45,068 nucleotides of DNA from Salidesulfovibrio brasiliensis JCM 12178 (GCF_001311825.1 NZ_BBCB01000016.1:1-45068), one strand, 5' to 3'; numbered from the stretch's first letter, positions 1-9,045 are shown. The notes: generated by a model from the sequence alone, not told the origin. Made by a program: numbers and translations.

Positions 1-20
1 ACCGCTTTTGCAAAAGCGGT
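1..20. terminator. Hairpin downstream of polA, possible terminator
   Basis: The first 20 bases are a perfect inverted repeat (two 10-base arms, ACCGCTTTTG and its complement), lying 31 bases past the polA stop codon on the minus strand. The arms contain A/T runs. The U-tract expected for a minus-strand terminator would lie before position 1, outside the window, so terminator function is inferred only. Confidence 0.45.
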
Positions 21-51
21 TTCCCTCTCCCCTTCCTCTCAGCCGCCGGAG

Positions 52-2682
52 CTAATGGGCTTCAGCCCAGTTAACGCCGATGCCGAGATCCACTTTGAGG
101 GGCACGTTGAGGTCGGCGGTGTTCTGCATGAGCTGCTGGATGCGTTCGCCCGCTTTCCGGGCGTTTTTCTCTGGCACTTCGAGGACGAGTTCGTCATGCA
201 CTTGCAGGATGAGCTGTGCGTCGAGGTCACGAAGGGTCTCGTCCTGATGGGCTTTGATCATGGCCATCTTGATGATGTCGGCGGCACTGCCTTGAATGAC
301 GGTGTTGACTGCCTGTCGGCGGGCCTGTGAGATGACCTGATTGTTGCGGGAGTGCAGCTCGGGGAGCAGGCGTCGGCGACCGGCGAGGGTGGTGACGAAA
401 CCGTGCTCTTCGGCGTCGTGGATGATGCTTTCGTAGAAGCCTTTGAGGGTGGCGAGTTTCTCGAAGTAGCGTTCGATGAACTCTTTGGCCTCGTTCATGG
501 TGATGCCGAGTTCGCGGGCGAGCTTTTGGGGTCCCATGCCGTAGATCAGGCCGAAGTTGACGGTCTTGGCGTTGCGGCGTTCCTCGGGGGTGACGTCGTC
601 GTTTGTCTTTTCCGAGAGCAGGGCCGCGGTGGTGGTGTGAATGTCGGCGTCGTTGTTGAAGGCGTCGACGAGCGCGGGATCTGCGGAGAAGTGGGCGAGG
701 ACGCGCAGTTCGATCTGGGAGTAGTCGGCGGCTGCCAGCAGGTTGCCTTTTTCTGCGGTGAAGCAGGCGCGCATGCGTTTGCCGTGCTTGCCCCGGATGG
801 GGATGTTCTGCAGGTTCGGGCGCGAGCTGGAGAGGCGTCCGGTTGCAGTTGCCAACTGGTTAAAATGGGTGTGGATTCGCCCGTCCTCGGCCGCTAGCTT
901 CGGGAGCGGTTCGAGGTAGGTGGAGCGCAGTTTTTCCAGCATCCGGTATTCGAGGATGTCCTCGACGATGGGGTGCTGGTCGCGGATCTTTTCCAGCACG
1001 GTGTTGGCTGTGGAGAGCTGCCCTCCGGCGGTCTTTCCGGCCGGTTTGAGGCCGAGGGTGTCGAAGAGCACGGTGGCGAGCTGTTGGCTGGAGCGGATGT
1101 TGAACTCTTCGCCCGCCTTGTCGATGATGTCGCGGGTGAGAGATGAGAGCTGGCCGCTGACTTCTTCGAGGAACCCGTTGAAGGCATCGTTGTCGATGGC
1201 GACTCCGGCGCGTTCCATGGCCACGAGCACGGGGATGAGCGGGATTTCGAGGTCGCGCATCAGCGGGCCGAGCTTGGCGTTGTCCACCTGCGGCATCACG
1301 CCTTTCATGTAGGCGAGGGCGGCGAGGCCATCAGCATCGGGGTGCAGGTCGTCGGTGACGTGGGAAAAGTCCTGTCCGGCGTGCAGAGACTGCTTGAGGC
1401 GGTCCCAGCCGTAGCCGCGCGCTTCGGGGTCGAGCAGGTAGGCGGCGAGACTCAGGTCGTACCACTTGGTGCTCGGGATGTCCGCCCAGCAGGTGTCGTG
1501 GCGGATAAGCTCCTGCAGGCTGGGCGTGGCAAGCAGCCGGGCTTTGCCGAGGCGTTCGGCCAGCGGTGCGGCTTCGTTCTTGTAGAAATATTCCTTCTTG
1601 CCGAGGCCGATGCGGAAGCCGCCTTCCACGGGGCAGAGGCCGACGTCGGCGTTGTCGAAGTCGGGCAGGGCGTCTGCGTCGGCAACTGTTACGACCTCAA
1701 GCGGGGCGAGATCCTTGACCGGTTCCGGGGCGGTGCCGAAGAGTGAGAGTTGGGTCGCGCCGGACGGTTCGGCCTGTTTCTTCGGAGCCTTGGCTGGTTG
1801 GTCCGCAGGTGCGGGGACGGCGGCTGCGAGGGAGCGCAGTTCGTAGCCGAGGAGGAAGTCGCGCAGAGCTTCGCGGTCGGGGTCGCTTACGCTGAAGGCG
1901 GAAAGCTCGTCATCGCAGCAGTCCAGCTTCATGCGGGTCAGCTCGCGGTAGGTAAAGATGTTTTCCAGCTCCGGCTCGACCTTTTCGCGCAGTTTGGGCG
2001 GCAGGGATTCGTATCCTTCTCGCAGGTCTTCGAGGGTCGGGAAGTCGGCCATGATCTTTTTGGCAGTGACGGGACCGACCTTGGGGATGCCGGGGATGTT
2101 GTCGGACGAATCGCCGATGAGGGCCTGAAAATCGGGCCACTGGTTCGGCTCCATGCCTTCCTCTTCGCGGAAGCTCTCAAGGGTGATGATCTTCTCTTTG
2201 CGTCCGGCCTGATTCAGGATGCAGACGTTTTTATCAAGACATTGCTTGAGGTCCTTGTCCGAGGCCACAATGACCACCGGGCGTTCGGCCTTGAACTTGT
2301 TGGCCAGCGCTGCGATGCAGTCGTCGGCTTCCACGCCGTCGGAGACGATGAGGGTCACGCCGAGCATCTTCACGCCTTCGCGGACCGGATCGATCTGGGC
2401 GGCGAGGTTCTCGGGCATGGCCGGTCGGTTGGCCTTGTACAGGTCATAGAGCTCGTTGCGGAAGGTCGGCCCCTTGCCGTCCATGAGGAAGGCAACGTAT
2501 TTCGGCTGTTCGTTCTTGAGCAGGTTGAAGAGCGAGCGCAGGGTGGTGTTGATGGCGCCGGTGGGGAATCCGTCCGAGCGCGTCAGGTCCGAGCGGGCGT
2601 AGAAGGAGCGGTACAGCAGCGCGGTCCCGTCGATGAGGTAGACGGGGTCCTTGTCGAAATTGAGGCGGTCTTTGAGGGGCAT
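52..2682 (-). CDS. polA: DNA polymerase I
   Basis: Family A DNA polymerase of 876 aa that fills gaps and removes RNA primers during replication and repair. The N-terminal 5'-nuclease domain (about residues 1-290) shows LIDGTALLYRSFYA, the acidic cluster VEADD, ASDKDLKQ and GDSSDNIPGIPKVGP. The C-terminal polymerase domain shows motif A (ADYSQIELRVLAH), motif B (RRNAKTVNFGLIYG) and motif C (QVHDELVLEVPE). The middle 3'-5' exonuclease domain is present as a fold, but the DxE motif is not visible (the region reads VGLCPVEGG), so proofreading is probably lost, as in several other Pol I proteins. It is the last gene of the cbiR-cobU-DHH-polA run, 14 bases after the DHH gene. The start ATG has no strong ribosome-binding site, so translation may be coupled. 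A hairpin follows it. Confidence 0.97.
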   Translation of the reverse strand: MPLKDRLNFDKDPVYLIDGTALLYRSFYARSDLTRSDGFPTGAINTTLRSLFNLLKNEQPKYVAFLMDGKGPTFRNELYDLYKANRPAMPENLAAQIDPVREGVKMLGVTLIVSDGVEADDCIAALANKFKAERPVVIVASDKDLKQCLDKNVCILNQAGRKEKIITLESFREEEGMEPNQWPDFQALIGDSSDNIPGIPKVGPVTAKKIMADFPTLEDLREGYESLPPKLREKVEPELENIFTYRELTRMKLDCCDDELSAFSVSDPDREALRDFLLGYELRSLAAAVPAPADQPAKAPKKQAEPSGATQLSLFGTAPEPVKDLAPLEVVTVADADALPDFDNADVGLCPVEGGFRIGLGKKEYFYKNEAAPLAERLGKARLLATPSLQELIRHDTCWADIPSTKWYDLSLAAYLLDPEARGYGWDRLKQSLHAGQDFSHVTDDLHPDADGLAALAYMKGVMPQVDNAKLGPLMRDLEIPLIPVLVAMERAGVAIDNDAFNGFLEEVSGQLSSLTRDIIDKAGEEFNIRSSQQLATVLFDTLGLKPAGKTAGGQLSTANTVLEKIRDQHPIVEDILEYRMLEKLRSTYLEPLPKLAAEDGRIHTHFNQLATATGRLSSSRPNLQNIPIRGKHGKRMRACFTAEKGNLLAAADYSQIELRVLAHFSADPALVDAFNNDADIHTTTAALLSEKTNDDVTPEERRNAKTVNFGLIYGMGPQKLARELGITMNEAKEFIERYFEKLATLKGFYESIIHDAEEHGFVTTLAGRRRLLPELHSRNNQVISQARRQAVNTVIQGSAADIIKMAMIKAHQDETLRDLDAQLILQVHDELVLEVPEKNARKAGERIQQLMQNTADLNVPLKVDLGIGVNWAEAH

Positions 2683-2696
2683 GGCTTTAGGGGGGG

Positions 2697-3692
2697 CTAG
2701 ATGCGTTTGATCACGCCCCGTTTGCCCTTGCCGAGCTTCTTGAGCATGAAGATTTCGGGGTCCTCGTCACCGAGGCTTTCCAGCGGCACTTCGGCCCTGG
2801 CTGCTTCCTTGTGTCCGCCTGCGGAGCCGAGGTCGCCGAGCAGGTTGCCGGCCATCTTGCCCATGTCGCGGCGCATGCCGTCACCCCGGAAAATGACAAC
2901 GAGTTTGTCATCGTAGACACCGGAGACGACAAGCCACGGCACGCCGTGGATGCGGGTGAAGAAGTCGGCTACAATAACGAGGATGTCCGGGTTTTCCACG
3001 TTTCCGGCGTGGGCAAAGAGGCCTTGTCCCACGCGGCGGAGGTTGTAGAAGGAGCGGGAGAAATAGCGCATCCAGTCGAGGTGGAACTCGCTGCGGCTGA
3101 TGCGGTTCATGAGTTTTATGTCCGCGAACTTGTTCAGGTACTTGAACGCGGCCATGTCCGTGTCCGTGAATTCCCGCTCAAAGCTCCGGGTGTCGCTCTT
3201 GATGCCGTACATAAGCGCGGTGGCCAGCAGTTTCGCCGGGCGGATGCGCATGTTGTACAGGTATTCGGTGAGCATGGTGCAGGTGGCACCGTACTTGGGG
3301 CGAACGTCCACGAAGGGGGCTTCGGGCTTCTGGTCTGGCAGGATGGGGTGGTGGTCGATGATGATGGAAAAATCGAACTGTTCAAATTCCGGGTTGTGAT
3401 GCGGCTGCGAATCCACCAGCGCGAATTTGTCGTACTGGGCCACAAGGTTCGGGATGACCTTGCGGGTGGGGATGCGCAGGTAGCGGATCATGGCCAGATT
3501 GTCCGGCCGTTTGATCTCGTTGATCTGCCCGATGCCTACGTGGGCCACCTTTCGGGTCATGATTCGCTTGAGGGCGAGGGCCGAGCCGAGGGCGTCGGGG
3601 TCGGCGTTAATCAAGATGAGCCAGGCGTCGTCCTTGTTGAACTGTGCCGTCAGGTTTTCGACTTGCTCGTCCAGCTGCCTGAAGATTGCCAT
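2697..3692 (-). CDS. DHH/DHHA1 family phosphoesterase (NrnA-like)
   Basis: Predicted cytoplasmic metal-dependent phosphoesterase of about 331 aa. Motif I is NADPDALGSA near residue 30, the DHH motif is IIDHHP near residue 115, and a C-terminal DHHA1-like glycine/histidine motif (SAGGHKEAARAEV) is near residue 290. Relatives hydrolyse nanoRNAs, pAp or cyclic dinucleotides; the exact substrate cannot be read from sequence. The open frame extends 23 codons upstream, but that stretch would overlap cobU. The ATG at 3692 has AGGGA five bases upstream and follows the cobU stop by 7 bases, so I chose it. It lies between cobU and polA in one transcriptional direction. Confidence 0.88.
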   Translation of the reverse strand: MAIFRQLDEQVENLTAQFNKDDAWLILINADPDALGSALALKRIMTRKVAHVGIGQINEIKRPDNLAMIRYLRIPTRKVIPNLVAQYDKFALVDSQPHHNPEFEQFDFSIIIDHHPILPDQKPEAPFVDVRPKYGATCTMLTEYLYNMRIRPAKLLATALMYGIKSDTRSFEREFTDTDMAAFKYLNKFADIKLMNRISRSEFHLDWMRYFSRSFYNLRRVGQGLFAHAGNVENPDILVIVADFFTRIHGVPWLVVSGVYDDKLVVIFRGDGMRRDMGKMAGNLLGDLGSAGGHKEAARAEVPLESLGDEDPEIFMLKKLGKGKRGVIKRI

Positions 3693-3699
3693 GCTTTCC

Positions 3700-4203
3700 C
3701 TATTTGAGTTTGAGCGGCAGCCCGGCGGCCACGAGATGAACCGCATCCGCAATGCGGGCAACTTCTCGATTCAATGCGCCGAGGCTTCGGATGAAGGCCC
3801 TGACCGTACCCGACATGGGCAGGGGGCCCAGACCGGCTTCACAGGAAACCAGTATCAGCTCCGCTCCTCTCCAGTTTTCAAGAACATCAAGTAATTCCGA
3901 GATGTTCTCGGTTTCGCTCCTTGCCTCGCGGGATGCAAAGAGCCAGAAATCAAGACTGTCCGCAATCACAGACCGAAAGTCCGTGTTAGCTTGTCTGAGC
4001 TTTTGAGGCAAGTCCCGACCTGCCTCAAGCACCTCGATTTGAGGATTTCTTTCGTGACGATGGGTGTTTATCTGCCTTCGGAATTCCTGATCCCCCGCCT
4101 TTCCGGTTGCTATGAAGGCATGCGGGCCGGGGTGGGATTCCAGCAGTTCAAGGGCGTAATCCGACTTGCCGGATTTGTTGCCGCCGAGAACGAGCGTTAT
4201 CAT
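3700..4203 (-). CDS. cobU: Adenosylcobinamide kinase / adenosylcobinamide-phosphate guanylyltransferase
   Basis: CobU/CobP family enzyme of 167 aa. It phosphorylates adenosylcobinamide and transfers GMP to it during nucleotide-loop assembly of cobamides. The P-loop LVLGGNKSGKSDYA is at the N-terminus. The conserved NTHRHERNP segment (near residue 50) carries the histidine expected to accept GMP. The C-terminal NREVARIADAVHLVAAGLPLKLK is typical of the family. The ATG at 4203 overlaps the cbiR stop codon as ATGA, implying translational coupling, and it removes five doubtful residues from the longer open frame. Its direct coupling to cbiR fits a cobinamide salvage or remodelling job. Confidence 0.93.
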   Translation of the reverse strand: MITLVLGGNKSGKSDYALELLESHPGPHAFIATGKAGDQEFRRQINTHRHERNPQIEVLEAGRDLPQKLRQANTDFRSVIADSLDFWLFASREARSETENISELLDVLENWRGAELILVSCEAGLGPLPMSGTVRAFIRSLGALNREVARIADAVHLVAAGLPLKLK

Positions 4204-5051
4204 CGTTTCAACCCCCATCCGTCAAGCAGTGCATCCAGTTCGTTCAGCGAGGCTGTCAGGTGTGCTTCGCGAAATACTTCCAGAACAACGGTTTTCAGGG
4301 ACGCCGCGCGTTTCAGCCAGTCGCGGAGCACGTCCCTGCCGCGGTCGTCCAGCCGGGTCAGCGGCCCGTGTTCCCCTCTGGGGCCGGGGCCGTAGACGTG
4401 AAGCATGCGCACTCGCTCCCACAGGCCCGGTATATCCGTCAACCCCTTCTGCCCGAAGGCGAGATAATGGCCGAGGTCGAGGCAGAAACCAAATCCGCAG
4501 CGGATTGCCGCGTTTGCGCATCCCGTCAGGTCGTTGTTCTCGATGTTCTCCAGAAGCACCGTTTCCGGGTCCGTCCCGGCTTCGTGCAGCCGTTTGGCCA
4601 GAGGCTCCAGTGCTGCCGCATCATCCGGGGGATGGAGCACATAGGCCGCGGGGCGAAGATAGTCAACCTTCCGGGCCAGTCCGAGAATGGTTTCTGCCAC
4701 GGCGTCCACGCCCAATGCCCATGGCAGGTCCAGCGGAAGATGGACGTGATAGCCGAGCGGCAGGTCTGCGAGGTCCGGGGCAAGGTCTTCGTCCGTATAG
4801 TTCAGGCAGGCCTCGGACTCGAAAAAAACCAGCGCTGCCTCATCCACTTTTCCTGCCAGAAAACGGCAGTTGCCGGACACCGTATCCGGGATCACGAACG
4901 AGGGCGCAGCCACCGTGAACGGGGCGTCGGAAATGCGACGGGCGTGCAGATTCTTCCCGTTTTCGTCAGGTTTTGATGCACCAGCGCCCGCAGGCTCATG
5001 AGAGGCGGAATCACAACCGCCTGAAAGGGAATGATTATCGTTTGAAGGCAT
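4200..5051 (-). CDS. cbiR: Cobamide remodelling phosphodiesterase CbiR-like (AP endonuclease 2 / TIM barrel)
   Basis: Protein of 283 aa with the xylose-isomerase-like TIM barrel (AP endonuclease 2 superfamily). Candidate metal and catalytic residues lie in GYHVHLPLDLPW, YVLHPPDD, VLLENIENNDL, FCLDLGHYLAFGQ, MLHVYGPG with a following EHGPL, and VVLEVF near the C-terminus. In the described CbiR family, the enzyme hydrolyses the phosphoribosyl bond of cobamides so that the lower ligand can be replaced, and the product re-enters loop assembly through CobU. Overlap with cobU by 4 bases supports that role. About 40 N-terminal residues are low-complexity and poorly conserved in appearance, so the true start could be further in, but no later ATG is available before the core. 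A generic sugar phosphate isomerase is the alternative reading. Confidence 0.8.
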   Translation of the reverse strand: MPSNDNHSLSGGCDSASHEPAGAGASKPDENGKNLHARRISDAPFTVAAPSFVIPDTVSGNCRFLAGKVDEAALVFFESEACLNYTDEDLAPDLADLPLGYHVHLPLDLPWALGVDAVAETILGLARKVDYLRPAAYVLHPPDDAAALEPLAKRLHEAGTDPETVLLENIENNDLTGCANAAIRCGFGFCLDLGHYLAFGQKGLTDIPGLWERVRMLHVYGPGPRGEHGPLTRLDDRGRDVLRDWLKRAASLKTVVLEVFREAHLTASLNELDALLDGWGLKR

Positions 5052-5246
5052 GGCTATTGCTTACAGACTGTATCGACAACCTCATCCGGGAGTGTTTGCC
5101 ATGAAGGCCGTCCGGAACATCGCGCAACACGCGCTCAATCCACTGCACATTTTTTGCCGCCTGCGTCAGGCGGGCATGAATCATCGTGCGGCGAGGATTC
5201 TGTGTCGCGTGTACGAAACCTGCCTCTACCGCATCGTGTTTCCCAT
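5052..5246. other. Intergenic region between endoQ-uvrD and cbiR
   Basis: About 195 bases with no recognised gene. A minus-strand open frame of 49 codons (5184 to 5035) overlaps the cbiR start, but it lacks a ribosome-binding site and any recognisable motif. I looked for a cobalamin riboswitch ahead of cbiR and did not see a convincing B12 box. The promoter of the cbiR-polA cluster is presumably here but is not obvious. Confidence 0.4.
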
Positions 5247-8200
5247 TTAGTCCAGAAGGCTGATCTGCTTTTCCTTCTGAACCTTTCTGGCGGTCATGGT
5301 GCTTTTGGTAAAGAGTTCTTCGGGGATTTCCCTGAGATATCGAGAGGGCGGCAGGTTGAGCCGCTTTCCGAACAGTTGGCGTGATTCCGCGCGGCTGAGG
5401 AAGAGCATCCGCTTGGCGCGCGTCATGGATACATAAAGCAGCCGCCGCTCCTCGGCGAACGACTGTCCCCGTCCCGGCGTGAGCGTGACCTTGGCCGTGA
5501 GCAGGTCCAGCCCGGCAAACGGCATGATGCCCTCCTCCAGCGCCGGGATGAATACGGCTTCGAATTCCAGCCCCTTGGCCGCGTGCATGGTCATTATCTG
5601 AACCTTTTCGGCAGCCTTGCTGATGAGCTCGGTCTCGCTCTGCAGGCTGACCCAGTTCACCAGCCCGGCCCAGCCGCCGCGCCTGTCAAACTCGGTCTTG
5701 AGCTGGCGGAACGCCTTGCTTTCCCAGAAAAACTGGTCAAATGGCGGCACTTCGGCGAGGTAGGCCGAGAGTCCGATAGGCCCTTTTGCGAGGATGTGCT
5801 CCGGCACTTCCAGTACTTCCTCGCTCCCCACCATGGTCATGCCGAGGAAGCTGCCTGCCGCGTCGAGGATGAGCTTGCAGCGCGGGTCGTTCCAGAAAGC
5901 CTCGGTCTCGGGCGTGGAAACCGGCAGGCCGAAACGCTTGAGCGCGGACTCCATGAGCGGAACCAGTGCCTTGAAGCGCACCAGCACGGCGATGTCTCCG
6001 GGCGTCACGGTGGTGTGCCCGGTGCTGTCGGCGATTGTATGGCTGGTTGCCCCGATGAGTTTCTTGGCTCGATCCGCGATCCATGCCGCCTCGCGCATGC
6101 CGTCCGGCGATTCGAAGGTGTGCATGACGGGTTCCCTGTCGCGGCGTGCGATTATACGCGTGTCGTCCGGGAACAGGGATTGCGCGGCCGTGAGCACGTT
6201 CTGTGCGGAGCGGTAGTTTTCGTCCAGCGTCACGGTCTTGAGCGAGGGCCAGAATTCCTTGAGCCTTGCCTCGGCATCATCGGCGGCGCCGCGGAACCCG
6301 TAGATGGACTGGCGCGGGTCGCCAATGCAGAAGACGCCTTCTCCGGACTCGGGGGCGATGCCTTTTATCACCGCCAACTGGAGCGGGGTGAGGTCCTGCA
6401 CCTCGTCCACGAGCACGTGCTTCCACGGCTGGTGGAAGGTGGGCGCGCCGGTCTGTTCCAGCATGAATTCGAGAAGGTCGGTGTGGTCCAGCAGGTTCCA
6501 GTGGTTCTTCTGGTTGCCGTAGTTGATGTGGGCCTCAAAGATGTCATCGGGGATATCTTCAAGACGCTCGCGGGAAAGATTGTATTTGTCCCAGTAATGT
6601 TTGAGGTGTTTCTTGTCTATGTCCGGATTGACCTCGTGGAACAATCGGATGGCGGCCTCTTCGGGCAGGATCACCGGGGTCTCGGAGTAGGCGTGTTTCC
6701 AGTAGTCGAAGCACAGGGAGTGGAGCGTTCCGGCCTGAGGCGGATTTTCGTCCTCGCCGCGTTCGCGCTGCAGCCTGTCGCGCAGTTCCTGTGCGGCGCG
6801 CCGGGTGAAGGTCAGGCAGAGAATGCTTCTTGCGCGTTCTCCTTTGTCCAGCAGACGGTTCACGCGGCCCATGAGGGTCTGGGTCTTGCCTGTGCCGGGG
6901 CCGGCCATGACCAGAATCGGCCCGGGGCCTGCCTTGATGGCCTTCTGCTGGGCCTTGTTATAGGTAATGGCCTCTTCCTGCGGGGTGCTCGGCATAGTCA
7001 TGGGCGGGCAGGCAAGCGTGGCTGCCTCGCCTTTTTCCGGGCGAGGAATGGTCACCAGCGTGCCGCCGCTCTTGATCTGGTCGCGCTCCTGCTGGGTGAA
7101 GACAGTGATGACGCCGAATTCGCCGTCAAAACCGGGAGTGCGGATGACGCGGCCCTCACGCATTCTGCTTATGCCTTCGGCCAGTGCGCAGCCGTATTTT
7201 TTGAGGTCGTCCTCGGGGGCGCGCTGCAGGATGGTCAGTTCGGAGCCGAATTCGGCGATGAGGTCCATGTAGAGCTTGTGGACTTTTTTGGAGCCGGGGC
7301 CGACGCCAACGACTTCGGACAGGACTTCCTTGAGCGGGATGAGCGAGGTGAAACCGGGCTGCCCTGCGGGCTGCACCGGCTCGTCGCGGTCTGCAAGTTC
7401 CAGCACGCGGGCATAGACGCCTCTGGTGACGGGCTTGCCGCAGACCGGGCAGAGCCCGCCGCGCGCCTCGGTTTCGTGCGGGTCCATGACCACGCCGCAC
7501 TTGCGGTGGCCGTCCATGTGGTACTTTCCTTCCTCCGGAAAGAATTCCACGGTGCCGAGAAATTTGTTGCCCAGTCCCTCGCCCTTAAGCGCTCGGTAGA
7601 TGCCCTCAAAGGACATTTCCGCGCGGAAGAGGTTGGCCTCGCGCCCCAGCTTTTCACCGGAATGGGCGTCGGAGTTGGAGATGAGCCGGATGCGGTCCAG
7701 CTCGCTCCATGTCCAGTTCATGTCCGGGTCCGAGGAGAGGCCGGTCTCCATGGCGAAGATTTCCTTTGCGTAGTCGCCGTAGCATTCGGCTATGGAGTCG
7801 AAGCCGGATTTGGAGCCGAAGAGCGAGAACCACGGGGTCCAGATATGCGCGGGCACCACGAAGGCCATGGGGTGGGTGTTCATGACCAGATCGACCAGAT
7901 CGCGCGAATCAAGCCCGAGGATTGGGCGGCCGTCCGACTCGATGTTGCCGATGGCGGCCAGCTTCTCGTTCAGGCGTTTCACGGATTCGAGGTCCGGCAT
8001 GTAGACGAGGTTGTGAATCTTTCTGGTCTTGCCCGCGCGCTTGTATATGGAACTGATCTCCGCTTGAAGCATGAAGCGCGTGGTCCCTGCCAGCGGACCG
8101 GACGTGCCGGGTATCTCGTCTTCGAGCCCCTCTGCATTCTTGAGGGTGAAGAGCCCGGAGCCGTCGTCCACGAGGTGTTCCTCGATTTCCTCAACCATGC

Positions 8201-8341
8201 GGGGTGGGTGAAATCGCCGGTTCCGAGGACGTTGAGGCCCTTGATGCGGGCCCATGCGGCAAGATTCCTGATGGTGAGATTCTTGCTTGTGGCCCGTGAG
8301 AAACGAGAATGAATGTGCAGGTCGGCGGTGAATCGTTCCAT
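5247..8341 (-). CDS. EndoQ-like PHP endonuclease fused to UvrD-type helicase (one frameshift near 8198)
   Basis: Two-part DNA repair protein, about 1031 aa once one lost base is restored. The N-terminal half resembles endonuclease Q. It has a PHP domain starting MERFTADLHIHSRFSRATSK, then GTGDFTHPAW, AEISSIYKRAGK, PAHIWTPWF, ETGLSSDP and SNSDAHS, followed by a zinc-finger-like CPVCG and a helix-hairpin-helix-like stretch to about residue 440. EndoQ cuts DNA at deaminated bases. The C-terminal half is a superfamily 1 helicase with Walker A GPGTGKTQT, Walker B LVDEVQDLTP, GDPRQSIYGFRGA, DENYRS, TMHAAKGLEF and LLYVSMTRAK. The first 50 codons from ATG 8341 are in one frame and the rest in the next; at about 8198 TGG-TTG-AGG must gain one base to read W-x-EEIEEHL. 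The longer open frame beginning at 8369 is wrong over its first part. Divergent from marR. Confidence 0.85.
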
Positions 8342-8398
8342 GCCGGAACACTATGCCCAACCGCCTCATATTGCAACCCGACGGCGGAAAAATTCACC

Positions 8399-8429
8399 TT
8401 GACGGGTGTAGTTGTTGCGCCTACAACAA
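8399..8429 (+). promoter_or_regulatory. marR promoter with overlapping palindromic operator candidate
   Basis: TTGACG at 8399-8404 and TACAAC at 8422-8427 are spaced by 17 bases and form a good sigma-70-type promoter. An inverted repeat TTGTTG (8412-8417) / CAACAA (8424-8429), nested with TGTAG (8407-8411) / CTACA (8421-8425), covers the spacer and the -10 box. This fits autorepression by the MarR protein. Transcription would begin at about 8434, almost at the marR start. Confidence 0.55.
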
Positions 8430-8434
8430 ACCGC

Positions 8435-8923
8435 ATGAAACCTGACATGATAAAGGCCAGAGATTCCTTTGGCTATCTTTCCTATAAGACGAGTCGGCTT
8501 ATTGTGAACGGGCTCACGGCGCTCTTTGTTGAGAACGGCGTGGACATCACCGTGGAACAATGGCGGGTGCTTTTGCCTCTGCACCAGTATGACGGCCTCC
8601 CGCAGGGCGTCATCGGCGAGGCCTTGCTGCAGGAGAAAACCGGCATCAGCCGCCTTGCGGCTGGGCTGGAGCGACACGGCTACATCCGCCGCGAACCGGA
8701 CGAGGAGGATCGCCGCCTGAAGCGGCTGTTCATTACCGACGCCGGGCGCGAAGTGGTGGAGAAGACCATGCCGCTGGCCGCCTCGCTCATGGCCGAGGCC
8801 GAGAAGGGCATTCCAGAGGATGAAGTGCACCTCGCCAAGAGCGTCATGCACCGTGTACTGGAAAACCTCCTTGGTCACCCCGACCCCGCAGTAGTCTGTT
8901 GCGACGACGAAGAAGGGGTCTGA
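8435..8923 (+). CDS. MarR family transcriptional regulator
   Basis: Winged-helix regulator of about 162 aa. The DNA-binding core runs from VEQWRVLLPLHQYDG through the recognition region EKTGISRLAAGLERHGYI to the wing EPDEEDRRLKRLFITDAGREV. Such proteins usually repress adjacent efflux genes and release DNA on binding small lipophilic ligands. It lies just upstream of an RND efflux pair, which it probably controls. The frame is open upstream to 8309, but that would run back across the promoter. Starts at ATG 8435 or ATG 8447 are both possible, and neither has a clear ribosome-binding site. The C-terminus carries an acidic, Cys-containing tail (VVCCDDEEGV). Confidence 0.88.
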   Translation: MKPDMIKARDSFGYLSYKTSRLIVNGLTALFVENGVDITVEQWRVLLPLHQYDGLPQGVIGEALLQEKTGISRLAAGLERHGYIRREPDEEDRRLKRLFITDAGREVVEKTMPLAASLMAEAEKGIPEDEVHLAKSVMHRVLENLLGHPDPAVVCCDDEEGV

Positions 8924-9045
8924 CTGTCCCGTCCCAGTCCCGAGCATGGCTCTCCGAGCCAAACGAGATCTCATCAAGCCGACCCCTGTAGCGGTCACGG
9001 TTTGAGTGCTATAGACTTTTTACGCAGAACCAGAGGGTATATCTC

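Noticed and set aside
5035..5184. 49-codon minus-strand frame upstream of cbiR
   Set aside because: No ribosome-binding site or recognisable motif, and it overlaps the cbiR start.
5052..5246. Possible cobalamin riboswitch before cbiR
   Set aside because: No convincing B12 box or terminator/anti-terminator pair was found on the minus strand.
5583..8312. Plus-strand open frame of 909 codons opposite the EndoQ-UvrD gene
   Set aside because: It is a high-GC antisense shadow: no domain motifs, and the opposite strand codes for a clear helicase.
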